Below are positions 1-8,381 of a DNA stretch of 64,000 bases, piece by piece (the first letter of the stretch is position 1; every line of letters starts with the position of its first letter). The stretch is from contig DBMG01000004.1 in assembly GCA_002304785.1 (NCBI GenBank), positions 80,422 to 144,421 on the forward strand. Direction: 5' to 3'. The position numbers were made by a program, and so were the translations under genes. Origin of the DNA: Candidatus Accumulibacter sp. UBA704. GTDB taxonomy: Bacteria; Pseudomonadota; Gammaproteobacteria; Burkholderiales; Rhodocyclaceae. The notes under the pieces are model-generated. The model ran no database searches and was not told where the DNA came from. It worked only from the letters and a program-made list of their open reading frames with translations.

Positions 1-657
1 GGCGTGCGCGATGGCGGTGTTCATCAGCACACCGTCGCAGCCCAATTCCATGGCGATCGCCGCGTCGGACGCCGTGCCGACGCCGGCATCGACGAGCACC
101 GGCACCTTAAGTGCCTCGATGCACAACCTCAGGTTCCACGGGTTGACGATGCCCATCCCGGACCCGATCAGCGACGCGAGCGGCATCACTGCCACGCACC
201 CGATGTCTTCGAGCATCTTGGCCTGGATCGGATCGTCCGAGCAGTAGACCATGACCTGGAACCCGTCCTTGACCAGGACTTCGGCGGCCTTCAGCGTTTC
301 CGGCATGTTCGGGAAAAGATTGGTCGGGTCGCCCAATACTTCCAGCTTGCACAGCGGATGTCCGTCGAGCAGTTCGCGTCCGAGGCGCAGCGTGCGGATG
401 GCGTCTTCCGCGGTATAGCAACCGGCCGTGTTGGGCAGAATGGTGAATTGCGACGTCGGCAGCGAATCGAGCAGGTTCGGTTGGCCCGGATCCTGGCCGA
501 TATTCACGCGTCGGATGGCGACGGTCACGATTTCGGCGCCAGAGGCATCGATGGCCGCCCGTGTTTCCGCGAAATCCTTGTACTTGCCGGTGCCGACCAG
601 CAGGCGCGAACGGTAGGTCTTGCCTGCAATCGTCAGGCCGTGCATTTGACTATCCAT
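1..657 (-). CDS. thiG: Thiazole synthase ThiG (3' end cut off by window edge)
   Basis: Makes the thiazole phosphate moiety of thiamine from 1-deoxyxylulose 5-phosphate, dehydroglycine and the ThiS thiocarboxylate, in the cytoplasm. The first 219 residues are present and open to the window edge; the family is about 260 residues long. Visible family signatures are LLVGTGKYKD near the N-terminus, ILPNTAGCYTAEDA, the CKLEVLGD stretch that carries the Schiff-base lysine, and GSGMGIVNPWNL with VLVDAGVGTASDAA in the phosphate-binding part. The start is the ATG at 657. It lies 69 bases downstream of thiS on the same strand, so thiS-thiG form an operon. No TPP riboswitch was recognised upstream of thiS. 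Confidence 0.95.
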   Translation of the reverse strand, partial: MDSQMHGLTIAGKTYRSRLLVGTGKYKDFAETRAAIDASGAEIVTVAIRRVNIGQDPGQPNLLDSLPTSQFTILPNTAGCYTAEDAIRTLRLGRELLDGHPLCKLEVLGDPTNLFPNMPETLKAAEVLVKDGFQVMVYCSDDPIQAKMLEDIGCVAVMPLASLIGSGMGIVNPWNLRLCIEALKVPVLVDAGVGTASDAAIAMELGCDGVLMNTAIAHA

Positions 658-726
658 GACATCTCCAAAGGGAAGTACACGCAAATCGAAGCTCATTCCA
701 GGGCGCGCCCGGAACGAAAAACCTGC

Positions 727-927
727 TCAGCCACCGCCGACGGCGACGACGATTTCGATCTCGTCTCCGGCTGCCAGCTCGACGTCCGCATGCCGCCCGC
801 GCGGGACGATCTCGCCGTTGCGTTCGACGGCAATGCGCTTGCCGGCATAGCCAAGCGCTTCAACCAGAGTCGCCACGGTGAGAGGCTCTGGAAACTCTCG
901 GAGCTCGCCATTGAGTGAAATTTTCAT
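727..927 (-). CDS. thiS: Sulfur carrier protein ThiS
   Basis: Small ubiquitin-like protein whose C-terminal glycine is adenylated and thiocarboxylated to donate sulfur to ThiG. The product has 66 residues, the normal size, starts MKISLNGE and ends in VGGG, giving the required terminal Gly-Gly. A longer in-frame reading begins at 996, but the family start is the ATG at 927. It is followed by thiG on the same strand. Confidence 0.93.
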   Translation of the reverse strand: MKISLNGELREFPEPLTVATLVEALGYAGKRIAVERNGEIVPRGRHADVELAAGDEIEIVVAVGGG

Positions 928-1059
928 AGCTGAGGATTTTATCACGCGTGCCGTTTGAGCCATCCCGTTTGAACCGGTGGCAACAACGCACTGCAAATCT
1001 ATTGCCGCTTCCTATAATGAACGTGCGGGGTCACCCGCAATCGACAGGAGCAGTTGCCC

Positions 1060-2145
1060 ATGGCTCTCCTTGAACTCCGCCACATCACCCGCCGTTTCGG
1101 CGACCTTGAAGCCGTCAAGGACGTCACCCTGAGTGTGGAGGCCGGTGAATTTTTCACCCTGCTCGGCCCCTCCGGCTGCGGCAAGACGACCATCCTGCGC
1201 ATGATCGCTGGCTTCGACGAACCGGACGAGGGGGAACTCTTCCTCGACGGCCAACCGCTCGCCGGTATCCCGCCGGAAAAGCGGCCTGTCCATACGGTGT
1301 TCCAAAGCTACGCCCTGTTCCCGCACCTGACGGTTGCCGGCAATATCGCCTTTCCGCTCGAAATGGCCGGTCGCACCCGCGACGAGATCCGCCGCCGGGT
1401 CGGGGAAACCCTGGCCCTGGTGCACCTCGAAGAAAAGAGCGCAGCCTTTCCGCACGAGTTGTCGGGAGGCCAGAAACAGCGCGTGGCCCTGGCGCGCGGA
1501 CTGGTCAACAAGCCCCGCCTGCTCTTGCTCGACGAGCCGCTCGGAGCCCTCGACGCCAAATTGCGCGAACGCATGCAGATCGAACTGATCGCCCTGCAAC
1601 GCGAAGTCGGCGTCACCTTCGTATTCGTTACGCATGCCCAGCAGGAGGCCCTGGCCTTGTCGCACCGCATTGCGGTGATGAACGCCGGACGCGTGGAACA
1701 GGCGGACGTTCCGGAAGCGCTGTATTCATCCCCGAAAAGCCGTTTCGTCGCCGACTTCATCGGGACCATCAACCTGATCGAAGCCGACGTTGTCGAATCG
1801 AACCGCCACGGCCTGCTCCTGCGGGCGGCTGGCATCGGCGACATCGCCGCACCGGCGCATCCCGGAATTGCGGCCGGCCGCCACGGCGCGCTGGCCATCC
1901 GGCCGGAACATCTGCGCGTGTCGCCGCACTCCGAAAGCGCCGGGCTGAAAAATCATTTTCTCGGCACGGTCAGCGAGTACCTCTTCCGCGGCGACGTCAC
2001 GATCTACACGATCCGGCTGGACAACGGCCTCTCGCTGGAAGCACTGACCACCAACGCCGCACCGGGTCGGGCACGCTTTCATGAGATCGGTGACCGCGTG
2101 CGCGTGGAATGGAGGCATGATGCCGGCGTCTATCTCGCGGATTAA
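1060..2145 (+). CDS. potA: Spermidine/putrescine ABC transporter ATPase PotA
   Basis: ATP-hydrolysing subunit of a polyamine importer (361 residues, peripheral to the inner membrane). Walker A GPSGCGKT is at residues 36-43, the ABC signature LSGGQKQR near 131, Walker B LLLLDEPLGALD near 152-163, and a TOBE-type C-terminal region follows. The ATG at 1060 has AGGAG at 1046-1050; an in-frame TTG six bases earlier is less likely. A TATAAT hexamer at 1013-1018 is a candidate -10, with no good -35. It is the first gene of potABCD. The substrate could be another cation or opine, since the family assignment gives polyamine only by similarity and context. Confidence 0.92.
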   Translation: MALLELRHITRRFGDLEAVKDVTLSVEAGEFFTLLGPSGCGKTTILRMIAGFDEPDEGELFLDGQPLAGIPPEKRPVHTVFQSYALFPHLTVAGNIAFPLEMAGRTRDEIRRRVGETLALVHLEEKSAAFPHELSGGQKQRVALARGLVNKPRLLLLDEPLGALDAKLRERMQIELIALQREVGVTFVFVTHAQQEALALSHRIAVMNAGRVEQADVPEALYSSPKSRFVADFIGTINLIEADVVESNRHGLLLRAAGIGDIAAPAHPGIAAGRHGALAIRPEHLRVSPHSESAGLKNHFLGTVSEYLFRGDVTIYTIRLDNGLSLEALTTNAAPGRARFHEIGDRVRVEWRHDAGVYLAD

Positions 2146-2155
2146 AGGCGAAGGC

Positions 2156-2947
2156 ATGACACGCTGGCTGGTTACGCTCCCGCCGGCGCTGTTCCTGGTC
2201 GTCTTTTTTCTGATTCCGGCGCTGATCATGGCAGTCGCCAGCTTCCGCGAACCGGGCGAGTTCGGCGGACTGGCTCCGCTGTCCCGGGAAAGTTTTGGGC
2301 TGGATGCCTACCGCTTTATCGGCGATGACATCATCTACGCGTGGATCCTGGCGAAATCCTTCCTCGTCGCCGCGCTGACCACCGTGATCTGCCTGCTCCT
2401 CGCCTACCCGCTGGCACTGCTGATCGCACGCAGCCCGAAGCGCCAGCGCGACCTGTTCGTGCTGCTGGTAATCCTGCCCTTCGCCAGCAACTTCCTGATC
2501 CGGATCTACGCCTGGATGATGATTCTCGGACCGCTCAACCTGCTGTACAGCCCTACGGCAGTCATCATCGGCATGGTCTATGTGCACCTGCCTTTCATGA
2601 TCCTGCCCCTGTACACCAACCTGGAAAAACACGACCCGACGCTGCTCGAGGCGGCGCAGGATCTCGGGGCCGGAGCCTGGACGCGCTTCTGGCGGGTGAC
2701 CTGGCCGTTGTCGCTGCCCGGAGTGCTGTCCGGTTCGGCACTGGTGTTCATTCCGGTGCTCGGCATGTTCGCCGTGCCGGAACTGCTCGGCGGCACGGGC
2801 GATCTGCTGATCGGCAACCTGATCAAGGAGCAATTCCTCGACAATCGCGACTGGCCGCTCGGCGCCACCCTGTCGCTCGCCCTGACGGCCGCGGTGCTCG
2901 GCGTCTCCGCACTGACCGCGATGTATTCGCGGAGGACTCTGCGATGA
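2156..2947 (+). CDS. potB: Polyamine ABC transporter permease PotB
   Basis: Inner-membrane permease of the binding-protein-dependent transport family. It is highly hydrophobic, with an N-terminal helix (LVTLPPALFLVVFFLIP) and the EAA-type cytoplasmic loop (EAAQDLGAGAWTRFWRVTWPLS) that contacts the ATPase. The start is uncertain: ATG at 2156 is favoured because it gives the usual PotB N-terminus, but ATGs at 2117 and 2120 behind GGAGG (2111-2115), inside the end of potA, are possible and would mean coupled translation. The stop overlaps the potC start by four bases. Confidence 0.9.
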   Translation: MTRWLVTLPPALFLVVFFLIPALIMAVASFREPGEFGGLAPLSRESFGLDAYRFIGDDIIYAWILAKSFLVAALTTVICLLLAYPLALLIARSPKRQRDLFVLLVILPFASNFLIRIYAWMMILGPLNLLYSPTAVIIGMVYVHLPFMILPLYTNLEKHDPTLLEAAQDLGAGAWTRFWRVTWPLSLPGVLSGSALVFIPVLGMFAVPELLGGTGDLLIGNLIKEQFLDNRDWPLGATLSLALTAAVLGVSALTAMYSRRTLR

Positions 2948-3720
2948 AACGCGGCCTTATGCTATGGTCCGCCACGCTGGTCACCTACGCGTTCCTCTAC
3001 GTCCCGCTGGCCGTGGTTGTCCTGTTTTCCTTCAACGACTCGGAACTGAATGCCTCGTGGGTCGGCTTCACCACCCGCTGGTATGCCAAGCTGCTCGGCG
3101 ACGAAACGATGCTGCAGGCCGCCGCCAACTCCTTGTTCATCGCCCTCGTTTCCAGTCTGATCGCCACCCTGCTCGGAACCATGGCCGGCATCGCCATGCA
3201 TCGCTGGCGGCCGCCGCTGTTGCCATTCCTCGTGCTGACCCCGGTAGCCATGCCGGAAATCCTGCTCGGCGTCTCGCTGCTGCTGTTCTTCCGCCAGGTG
3301 CTCGACCTGACGCTGGGGCTCTTCTCGATTCTGCTCGCTCACATCACTTTTTCGATCGGCTTCGTGGCCATCATCGTCCGCGCCCGCCTGGCCGGCATGG
3401 ACGAGAGCATTTTCGAGGCAGCGCGAGACCTCGGCGCGACCCCGTGGAAGACTTTCGTGCGCATCACCTTCCCGCTGATCGTGCCCGGTGTCGTCGCCGG
3501 ATATCTGATGGCTTTCACCTTGTCGATCGACGATTTCGTCATCACCTTCTTCGTCGCCGGTGTTGGCATGTCCACGCTGCCGCTGCAAATCTACTCGATG
3601 ATCAAGGTCGCGGTGACGCCGGAAGTGAATGCGGTATCGACGCTGCTGATGGCGCTGACCCTGACACTGATCGCCATCGCCTCGCGCGTTGCCCTGACCA
3701 CCCTGAAACGCGGGACATGA
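2944..3720 (+). CDS. potC: Polyamine ABC transporter permease PotC
   Basis: Second inner-membrane permease of the polyamine importer, 258 residues. It has an N-terminal membrane helix (TLVTYAFLYVPLAVVVLFSF), further hydrophobic segments and the EAA loop (EAARDLGATPWKTFVRITFPL). Its ATG overlaps the potB TGA in an ATGA arrangement, so translation is probably coupled. potD starts four bases after its stop. Confidence 0.93.
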   Translation: MKRGLMLWSATLVTYAFLYVPLAVVVLFSFNDSELNASWVGFTTRWYAKLLGDETMLQAAANSLFIALVSSLIATLLGTMAGIAMHRWRPPLLPFLVLTPVAMPEILLGVSLLLFFRQVLDLTLGLFSILLAHITFSIGFVAIIVRARLAGMDESIFEAARDLGATPWKTFVRITFPLIVPGVVAGYLMAFTLSIDDFVITFFVAGVGMSTLPLQIYSMIKVAVTPEVNAVSTLLMALTLTLIAIASRVALTTLKRGT

Positions 3721-3724
3721 CGCC

Positions 3725-4783
3725 ATGACCCGCCTGCTCGCCCTGTTGCTGCTGGCCGCGGCAATGTTTGCCCGCGCCGAGGACGTCCTTTATCTATACA
3801 ACTGGAACAACTACATCTCGGAACAAACTGCCGCCCGTTTCGAGCGCTGGTGCGGCTGCACTCTCAAGCAGGACTACTATTCCGACAATGAGGAAATGCT
3901 CGCCAAGCTCGAAGCCGGGGCCGCCGGATACGACGTTCTGGTGCCCACCGGCAACGCCGTGCAGACACTGATCCGCAAGGATGAACTACGGCCGATCGAG
4001 AAAGAGCGCCTCCCTCATTTCTCCAATCTCAACCCGGCTTTCGTCGGTGCGTGGTACGACGCGGAAAATCGCTATGCGGTGCCGTACGCCAGCACCGTCA
4101 CCCTGCTCGGCTACAACGCCACGCGACTGGAAGAACTGGGCTTGCCCACGGAAACATGGGCGCTGATCTTCGAGCCGCGTTACCTGGCCAAGCTCAAGGG
4201 CCGCGTCACCGTACTCAACAGTCACCGCGAACTGATCGGCGCCGCCCTGCGCTATCTCGGCTTCTCGATCCAGGATACCGATCCGGGGCACTGGCGACAG
4301 GCCCGCGATCTCATCCTGCGCGCCAAGCCCTACTGGGCGGCGTTTTCAAACAGCACCTACATAAAGGAACTGGCGATCGGCAATATCTGGGTGGCGCACG
4401 GTTACTCGAGCGACATGTTCCGTGCCCGCGAGGACGCCAAAGCCGCGCGGCGCCCCTTCCGCATCGGATTTTCCATTCCGAAGGAGGGAGCGGTGCTGGC
4501 CGTCGACAACTTCGTCATCCACAAATCCTCGCGCCGCCCCGACCTGGCCCATCGCTTCATCGACTTCATGCTCAACGGCGAGAACGCCGCCGACGTCTCC
4601 AACCTGATCGGGGCGGGCAATCCCAACGCGGCCGCCGTGCCTTACATTCGGCCGGAGATCGCAGGCGAACGCGCCATCTTCCCGACGTCCGCCGACATGC
4701 CCCGCCTGGAGATGCTGCGCGACCTAGAACCGCACCAGCGCCGGCTGATGTCCCGACTGTGGACCGAAATTAAGGTGAAGTGA
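3725..4783 (+). CDS. potD: Polyamine-binding periplasmic protein PotD-like
   Basis: Extracytoplasmic solute-binding protein (352 residues) that hands polyamine to PotBC. A signal peptide is visible: MTRLLALLLLAAAMFARA, with likely cleavage after ARA, followed by the family's EDVLYLYNWNNYI start. The conserved WHARGYSSD-like region appears here as WVAHGYSSDMF, and VDNFVIHKSS is near the C-terminal third. It is the last gene of potABCD. It converges on an Lrp-type regulator gene 37 bases downstream. No strong terminator hairpin was seen in that gap. Confidence 0.92.
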   Translation: MTRLLALLLLAAAMFARAEDVLYLYNWNNYISEQTAARFERWCGCTLKQDYYSDNEEMLAKLEAGAAGYDVLVPTGNAVQTLIRKDELRPIEKERLPHFSNLNPAFVGAWYDAENRYAVPYASTVTLLGYNATRLEELGLPTETWALIFEPRYLAKLKGRVTVLNSHRELIGAALRYLGFSIQDTDPGHWRQARDLILRAKPYWAAFSNSTYIKELAIGNIWVAHGYSSDMFRAREDAKAARRPFRIGFSIPKEGAVLAVDNFVIHKSSRRPDLAHRFIDFMLNGENAADVSNLIGAGNPNAAAVPYIRPEIAGERAIFPTSADMPRLEMLRDLEPHQRRLMSRLWTEIKVK

Positions 4784-4820
4784 CGGCAGGAAGCCCGGCA
4801 GCACCATACATCGCACGTCA

Positions 4821-5288
4821 TCACGGCAGCACCGAATGCACGCGCTTCAGGCAGCGCAACGTAAAGGTCGAACGACTGTGGCGAATCCCCGGAATCTTGT
4901 ACAGCTTTTCGCGCAGAAAGCGTTCATAGCCTTCCGTCCCGGCTACCGCCACCTTGATCAGGTAGTCGTACTCACCGGTGACGAGATAAGCCTCCATGAC
5001 CTCGGGAAGTTCAGCCAGGGAATCGCCGAAGCGCTGGAATATTTCGTCGTCATGGCGGTCGAGAGTGACTTCGATGATGACCGTATCGGGAAAACCGAGC
5101 GCACGTTGATCGAGGATGGTGACGTACTCCGCGATAACGCCCGAGTTCTCGAGCGCTCGCACGCGATTCCAGCACGGTGTGGGCGACAGATTGACGCACT
5201 CGGAAAGCTTCTGGTTGCTGATGCGCGCATCCGTGCTCAGCACACGCAGAATGCGGCGGTCGATTTCGTCCAGGCGATCTTCCTTCAT
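4821..5288 (-). CDS. Lrp/AsnC-family transcriptional regulator
   Basis: Feast/famine regulator of 155 residues. An N-terminal helix-turn-helix (DEIDRRILRVLSTDARISNQ, residues about 7-55) is followed by the RAM/AsnC_trans_reg ligand-binding domain (VTGEYDYLIKVAVAGTEGYE). Such proteins form octamers and bind amino acids. It is convergent with potD and has no divergent partner within 300 bases, so its target is not apparent. A GAATATTC palindrome at 5323-5330, within 45 bases of its start, could be part of an autoregulatory site. A BkdR-like role is possible but unproven. Confidence 0.9.
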   Translation of the reverse strand: MKEDRLDEIDRRILRVLSTDARISNQKLSECVNLSPTPCWNRVRALENSGVIAEYVTILDQRALGFPDTVIIEVTLDRHDDEIFQRFGDSLAELPEVMEAYLVTGEYDYLIKVAVAGTEGYERFLREKLYKIPGIRHSRSTFTLRCLKRVHSVLP

Positions 5289-5591
5289 GGCTGAGCTTTC
5301 TCTCTCACAATGAACATAGAAAGAATATTCATCCTTATTTCACTAATTGTTAAAAGCAATCTTCTTCATATACCCAAAAGTCAACAATAGAACAAAAGCA
5401 CATTCTGCGCGACAAGGGGTAGGATTTCCACGTGCCCACAAGGCGCATGCATGCCCGAGCCAACCTGCCTCCCCGACCGGGGGAAAGCAGAGGCAAAGGC
5501 CCTCCGAGTACCCTGAAGGAGCGCACCGTGTCGGATTCATTCACCCGCGTGGCGGTTGGGATCAGAGCCCCCCCCCGGCAACCAGCCTGCT
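5289..5591. other. Intergenic region without a recognised gene
   Basis: About 300 bases between the Lrp-type regulator (reading away to the left) and the end of the APH/kinase gene. The first 110 bases are AT-rich and probably hold the regulator promoter, including GAATATTC at 5323-5330. The remainder is GC-rich and has a run of nine C at 5568-5576. Open frames on both strands here lack ribosome binding sites and protein-like composition. I could not match it to a riboswitch class. Confidence 0.5.
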
Positions 5592-7193
5592 TCAGCAGCA
5601 CGAGGCAACAGCTCGCAGCAGATCGTCCGGGGAACAGGCCGAGGAATCGACTGCCAGGCACCGTTCCAACTCAGCCCCGGCAAGCGGCTCCAACGCACGT
5701 GACTGCTGCTCCAGCACCGCCGGATCGGCCTCCGAGGGGTCATTGCCGACGCGCGCCCGGGCAACGACCCGCTGACGCAGCACATCCTCGGGCGCGCGAC
5801 AGGCGATGATCAGAAAAGGCACGGCAAGCTCTTGCGCCAGCATCCGGAAAGTCTTTCGCTGCCAGGCCTTGAGACTTGCCGCATCGACCACGACGGGGTA
5901 GCCGGCGGCCAGTACCTGCCGGCTCAGCTCCGCGAGTCGGGCGTAGGTGGCGGCCGTCATCTCTTCACCGTAAATGCCGCCGTTGATCGTTGACCGGCTA
6001 TTGGCTCCGGGCCGTAGCCCGACCAGGCGTTTGCGCTCGACGTCGGAACGCAAACGAACCGCCGCGCGTGCCTCGAGCAACATCTGCGCGACCCGGCTCT
6101 TGCCGGACCCCGACAGCCCGTGCAGCAGCACCAAGGAACGTTTCGGGGGCAGTATGCTCCGGCGAGCGTAATCAAGGTACTGGCCGCACACCTTGATTTC
6201 CCGCCGGCGGGCGGCCCGGTCTTCCTGCCCGCCGCGGATGGCCGCGACCTTGGCACGCACCAGCGCCCGATAAACCTTGTAGTACCCCAGCAAGGCCAAC
6301 CCCGCATAGTCACCCGTCACTTCGAGATAACGATTGAGAAATCGATACGCATAATCGGGCCGCCCGCGCTCTTCCAGATCCATGACCATGAAGGCGATTT
6401 CATTGATGACGTCGATCCACCGCAGGTCAGGATTGAACTCGATGCAATCGAAGATCAACGGATGCCCCCGCACCAGCGCGACATTGCCCAGATGAAGGTC
6501 GCCATGGCACTCGCGCACCCAACCGGCCAACCGCCGGTCGTCCATCATCGATGCCAGGCCTGCGCCGACGGTTTCGCTCCACCGCTCCAGTTCGTCCAGC
6601 AGACCGGCATGCATTCCCCCCGGCAAATAGCGTCGGAGTTGCAGGACGTTCATTGCCATGGCTTCGCGCACGACACCGGGAGATCCGTAGACCGTACCTC
6701 GCGGACACCGCGCCGCCGCCTGTTCGTGAAACGCCGCCACGCGGTCAGCCAACGCATCGATCACGGCAGGCTCGACGGCGTTCCGAGCCAAACGCCGATC
6801 CAGCAATCCCGACTGCGGGAAGCGGCGCATCCGGACCGCGTACTCGATGGCCTCTCCATCCCCTCCGATGCGTGGTGCCGACGAAGTTCCGGTCAGCGCA
6901 ATCACGTCCAGATAGATTTCCGGAGCCAGGCGGCGATTGAGCCGGACTTCGTCGTCGCAGCAACGCCGACGCTTTTCCAGCGAACTGAAATCGAGGAACC
7001 CGAGGTTTACCGCCTTCTTGATCTTGTAGGCGAAACGCCCGGCTAGCACGACGTAGGAAATGTGCGTTTCGACAAGGCGTATCCGCGCACCGGCGACCGG
7101 ATTCGGCCAGGACCGCACCAGATCGGCCTGCGCACCTGCCGCTGCCGCAAGCGCGGAGCCTGAATCCTCGGTTGATGAATTGATGGCGCACAT
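5592..7193 (-). CDS. Bifunctional aminoglycoside-phosphotransferase-like / P-loop kinase protein
   Basis: A 533-residue fusion. The N-terminal two thirds is an APH-type phosphotransferase fold with the catalytic loop CHGDLHLGN and the metal-binding FDCIEFN. The C-terminal third is a P-loop NTPase with Walker A GLSGSGKS (around residue 366), resembling small-molecule or zeta-toxin-like kinases. The architecture occurs widely in Proteobacteria; the substrate is unknown and antibiotic resistance should not be assumed. The ATG at 7193 is preferred: a further 59 upstream codons in frame are arginine-rich and unlike protein. It ends in two cysteines. It follows the SDR-like gene by 101 bases on the same strand. 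Confidence 0.85.
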   Translation of the reverse strand: MCAINSSTEDSGSALAAAAGAQADLVRSWPNPVAGARIRLVETHISYVVLAGRFAYKIKKAVNLGFLDFSSLEKRRRCCDDEVRLNRRLAPEIYLDVIALTGTSSAPRIGGDGEAIEYAVRMRRFPQSGLLDRRLARNAVEPAVIDALADRVAAFHEQAAARCPRGTVYGSPGVVREAMAMNVLQLRRYLPGGMHAGLLDELERWSETVGAGLASMMDDRRLAGWVRECHGDLHLGNVALVRGHPLIFDCIEFNPDLRWIDVINEIAFMVMDLEERGRPDYAYRFLNRYLEVTGDYAGLALLGYYKVYRALVRAKVAAIRGGQEDRAARRREIKVCGQYLDYARRSILPPKRSLVLLHGLSGSGKSRVAQMLLEARAAVRLRSDVERKRLVGLRPGANSRSTINGGIYGEEMTAATYARLAELSRQVLAAGYPVVVDAASLKAWQRKTFRMLAQELAVPFLIIACRAPEDVLRQRVVARARVGNDPSEADPAVLEQQSRALEPLAGAELERCLAVDSSACSPDDLLRAVASCC

Positions 7194-7294
7194 TCCGGTC
7201 TCGATTTTCTGCAGGAACCGCTCGCCGCCTTCCTCGGGCCGCGCTTTGAACCTAGACCATCGAAGCCGGCCCCGCAATCGCCGGGCGGACGAGA

Positions 7295-8074
7295 CTACAG
7301 GACGCCCGGATAGGCGCCTCCATCCATCAGCAGATTCTGGCCGGCTATATAACCGGCCTGCGCGCTGCACAGGAAGGCGCAGGCCGCCCCGAACTCCTCG
7401 ATGCTTCCGAAGCGGCCGCAGGGAATGCCTTGCAACTGCCGCACCTTCATCTCCTCAACGCTGAGATTGGCGGCTTCCGCCTGGGCGTGGGTGACAGCGG
7501 CCAGTCGATCGGTGGCGAACAGTCCGGGCAGCAGATTGTTGATGGTCACTCCGTGCGGCGCCACCTGGCGAGCCAGACCGGCAACGAACCCCGTCAGCCC
7601 GGCGCGGGCACCGTTGGATAATCCCAGAACCCCGATCGGCGCCTTGACCGCTGCGCTGGTGATATTGACGATGCGTCCGAAGCCGCGGTTCATCATGCCG
7701 TCGATGGTCGCGCGAATGAGCGCAATCGGCGTCAGCATGTTGGCGCCCAGCGCGCGATGCCAGTCGTCGTCAGTGAAGTTGCGGAAATCCCCCGCCGGCG
7801 GACCTCCGGCATTGTTGACCAGGATGTCCGGCTGCGGACAGGCCGACAAGGCCGCGATGCGCCCTTCCTCCGTCGTGATGTCGCAAACGACCGTCGTGAC
7901 CTTGACGCCGAACCGTCCGCGAATCTGCTCGGCGGCTTCCTCCAGCGGCACGGCACGGCGCGCCAGGATCACCAGATCCACTCCTTCCGCGGCGAGCGCC
8001 TCGGCACATCCACGTCCCAACCCCTTGCTGGCAGCGCAAACAAGGGCCTTCTTCCCATCCAGGCCAAGATTCAC
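7295..8074 (-). CDS. SDR-family protein with degenerate active site (BKR-like)
   Basis: 259 residues with a Rossmann fold of the short-chain dehydrogenase type. The cofactor motif is altered (ASKGLGRG instead of TGxxxGxG) and NNAGGPP is present. The catalytic Tyr-x3-Lys is replaced by SNGAR in the stretch LGLSNGARAGLTGF. This is the pattern of the BKR-like SDR-like subgroup (annotated as 3-oxoacyl-ACP reductase by similarity). It may therefore not be an ordinary oxidoreductase. The start is a GTG at 8074 with AAGGA six bases upstream. Downstream on the same strand is the APH/kinase gene. Confidence 0.88.
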   Translation of the reverse strand: MNLGLDGKKALVCAASKGLGRGCAEALAAEGVDLVILARRAVPLEEAAEQIRGRFGVKVTTVVCDITTEEGRIAALSACPQPDILVNNAGGPPAGDFRNFTDDDWHRALGANMLTPIALIRATIDGMMNRGFGRIVNITSAAVKAPIGVLGLSNGARAGLTGFVAGLARQVAPHGVTINNLLPGLFATDRLAAVTHAQAEAANLSVEEMKVRQLQGIPCGRFGSIEEFGAACAFLCSAQAGYIAGQNLLMDGGAYPGVL

Positions 8075-8190
8075 AGCGTTTCCTTTCAGTACGTCAAATC
8101 GGGGATTCCGAACCGCCCCGCGGACGGCCGGGCAAGCTGCTCGCCCACCTCGAAGAATACCTCGCCATGCCCAGGAAATGACGGGCCAGA

Positions 8191-8230
8191 CAACAAAAAA
8201 GCCAACCGATTGAGGTTGGCTTTTTTGTTG
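8191..8230. terminator. Bidirectional intrinsic terminator of the tRNA-Gly unit
   Basis: A perfect 17-bp inverted repeat (arms 8191-8207 and 8214-8230) with a six-base loop. The stem has a GCCAACC/GGTTGGC core flanked by A6 and T6 tracts, so it can terminate transcription in both directions. It lies 28 bases downstream of the 3' end of the minus-strand tRNA-Gly gene, so its main role is probably to end the tRNA transcript. Confidence 0.9.
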
Positions 8231-8258
8231 CAGATCAACGACCTGTCTGAATATTTTG

Positions 8259-8332
8259 TGGAGCGGGCGAAGGGAATCGAACCCTCGGCATCAGCTTGGG
8301 AAGCTGAGGTATTACCATTATACGACGCCCGC
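8259..8332 (-). tRNA. tRNA-Gly (anticodon CCC)
   Basis: 74 nt on the minus strand including an encoded CCA end. The acceptor GCGGGCG pairs with CGCCCGC. The D arm contains ATAATGGTAAT, and the anticodon arm TCAGC-TTCCCAA-GCTGA puts CCC at positions 34-36. The T arm has GAGGG-TTCGATT-CCCTT. It closely resembles E. coli glyU and reads GGG codons. The gene has its own promoter just upstream and a perfect terminator hairpin downstream. Confidence 0.97.
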
Positions 8333-8342
8333 GAAGGCGCCT

Positions 8343-8371
8343 ATTCTAAGCTTTTGGGCGCCTTGCTTCAA
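8343..8371 (-). promoter_or_regulatory. Promoter of the tRNA-Gly gene
   Basis: On the minus strand, -35 TTGAAG (8366-8371) and -10 TAGAAT (8343-8348) are separated by exactly 17 bp. The predicted transcription start, about 8336, is only some four bases before the mature tRNA 5' end (8332). The -35 begins 11 bases past the purT stop codon. Fit to consensus and position support it; it is untested. Confidence 0.7.
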
Positions 8372-8381
8372 TCGTTTTGCT

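Noticed and set aside
4..918. 304-residue open frame on the plus strand over thiS/thiG
   Set aside because: It is antisense to thiG and thiS, whose products match their families end to end; the plus-strand product is Arg/His-rich with no family features.
928..1059. TPP riboswitch upstream of thiS
   Set aside because: The conserved CTGAGA and ACCTGA-type blocks are absent in the 130 bases upstream of thiS.
5289..5591. Riboswitch or structured RNA in the GC-rich gap
   Set aside because: Short resemblances to glycine and c-di-GMP motifs did not extend to paired stems; nothing can be named.
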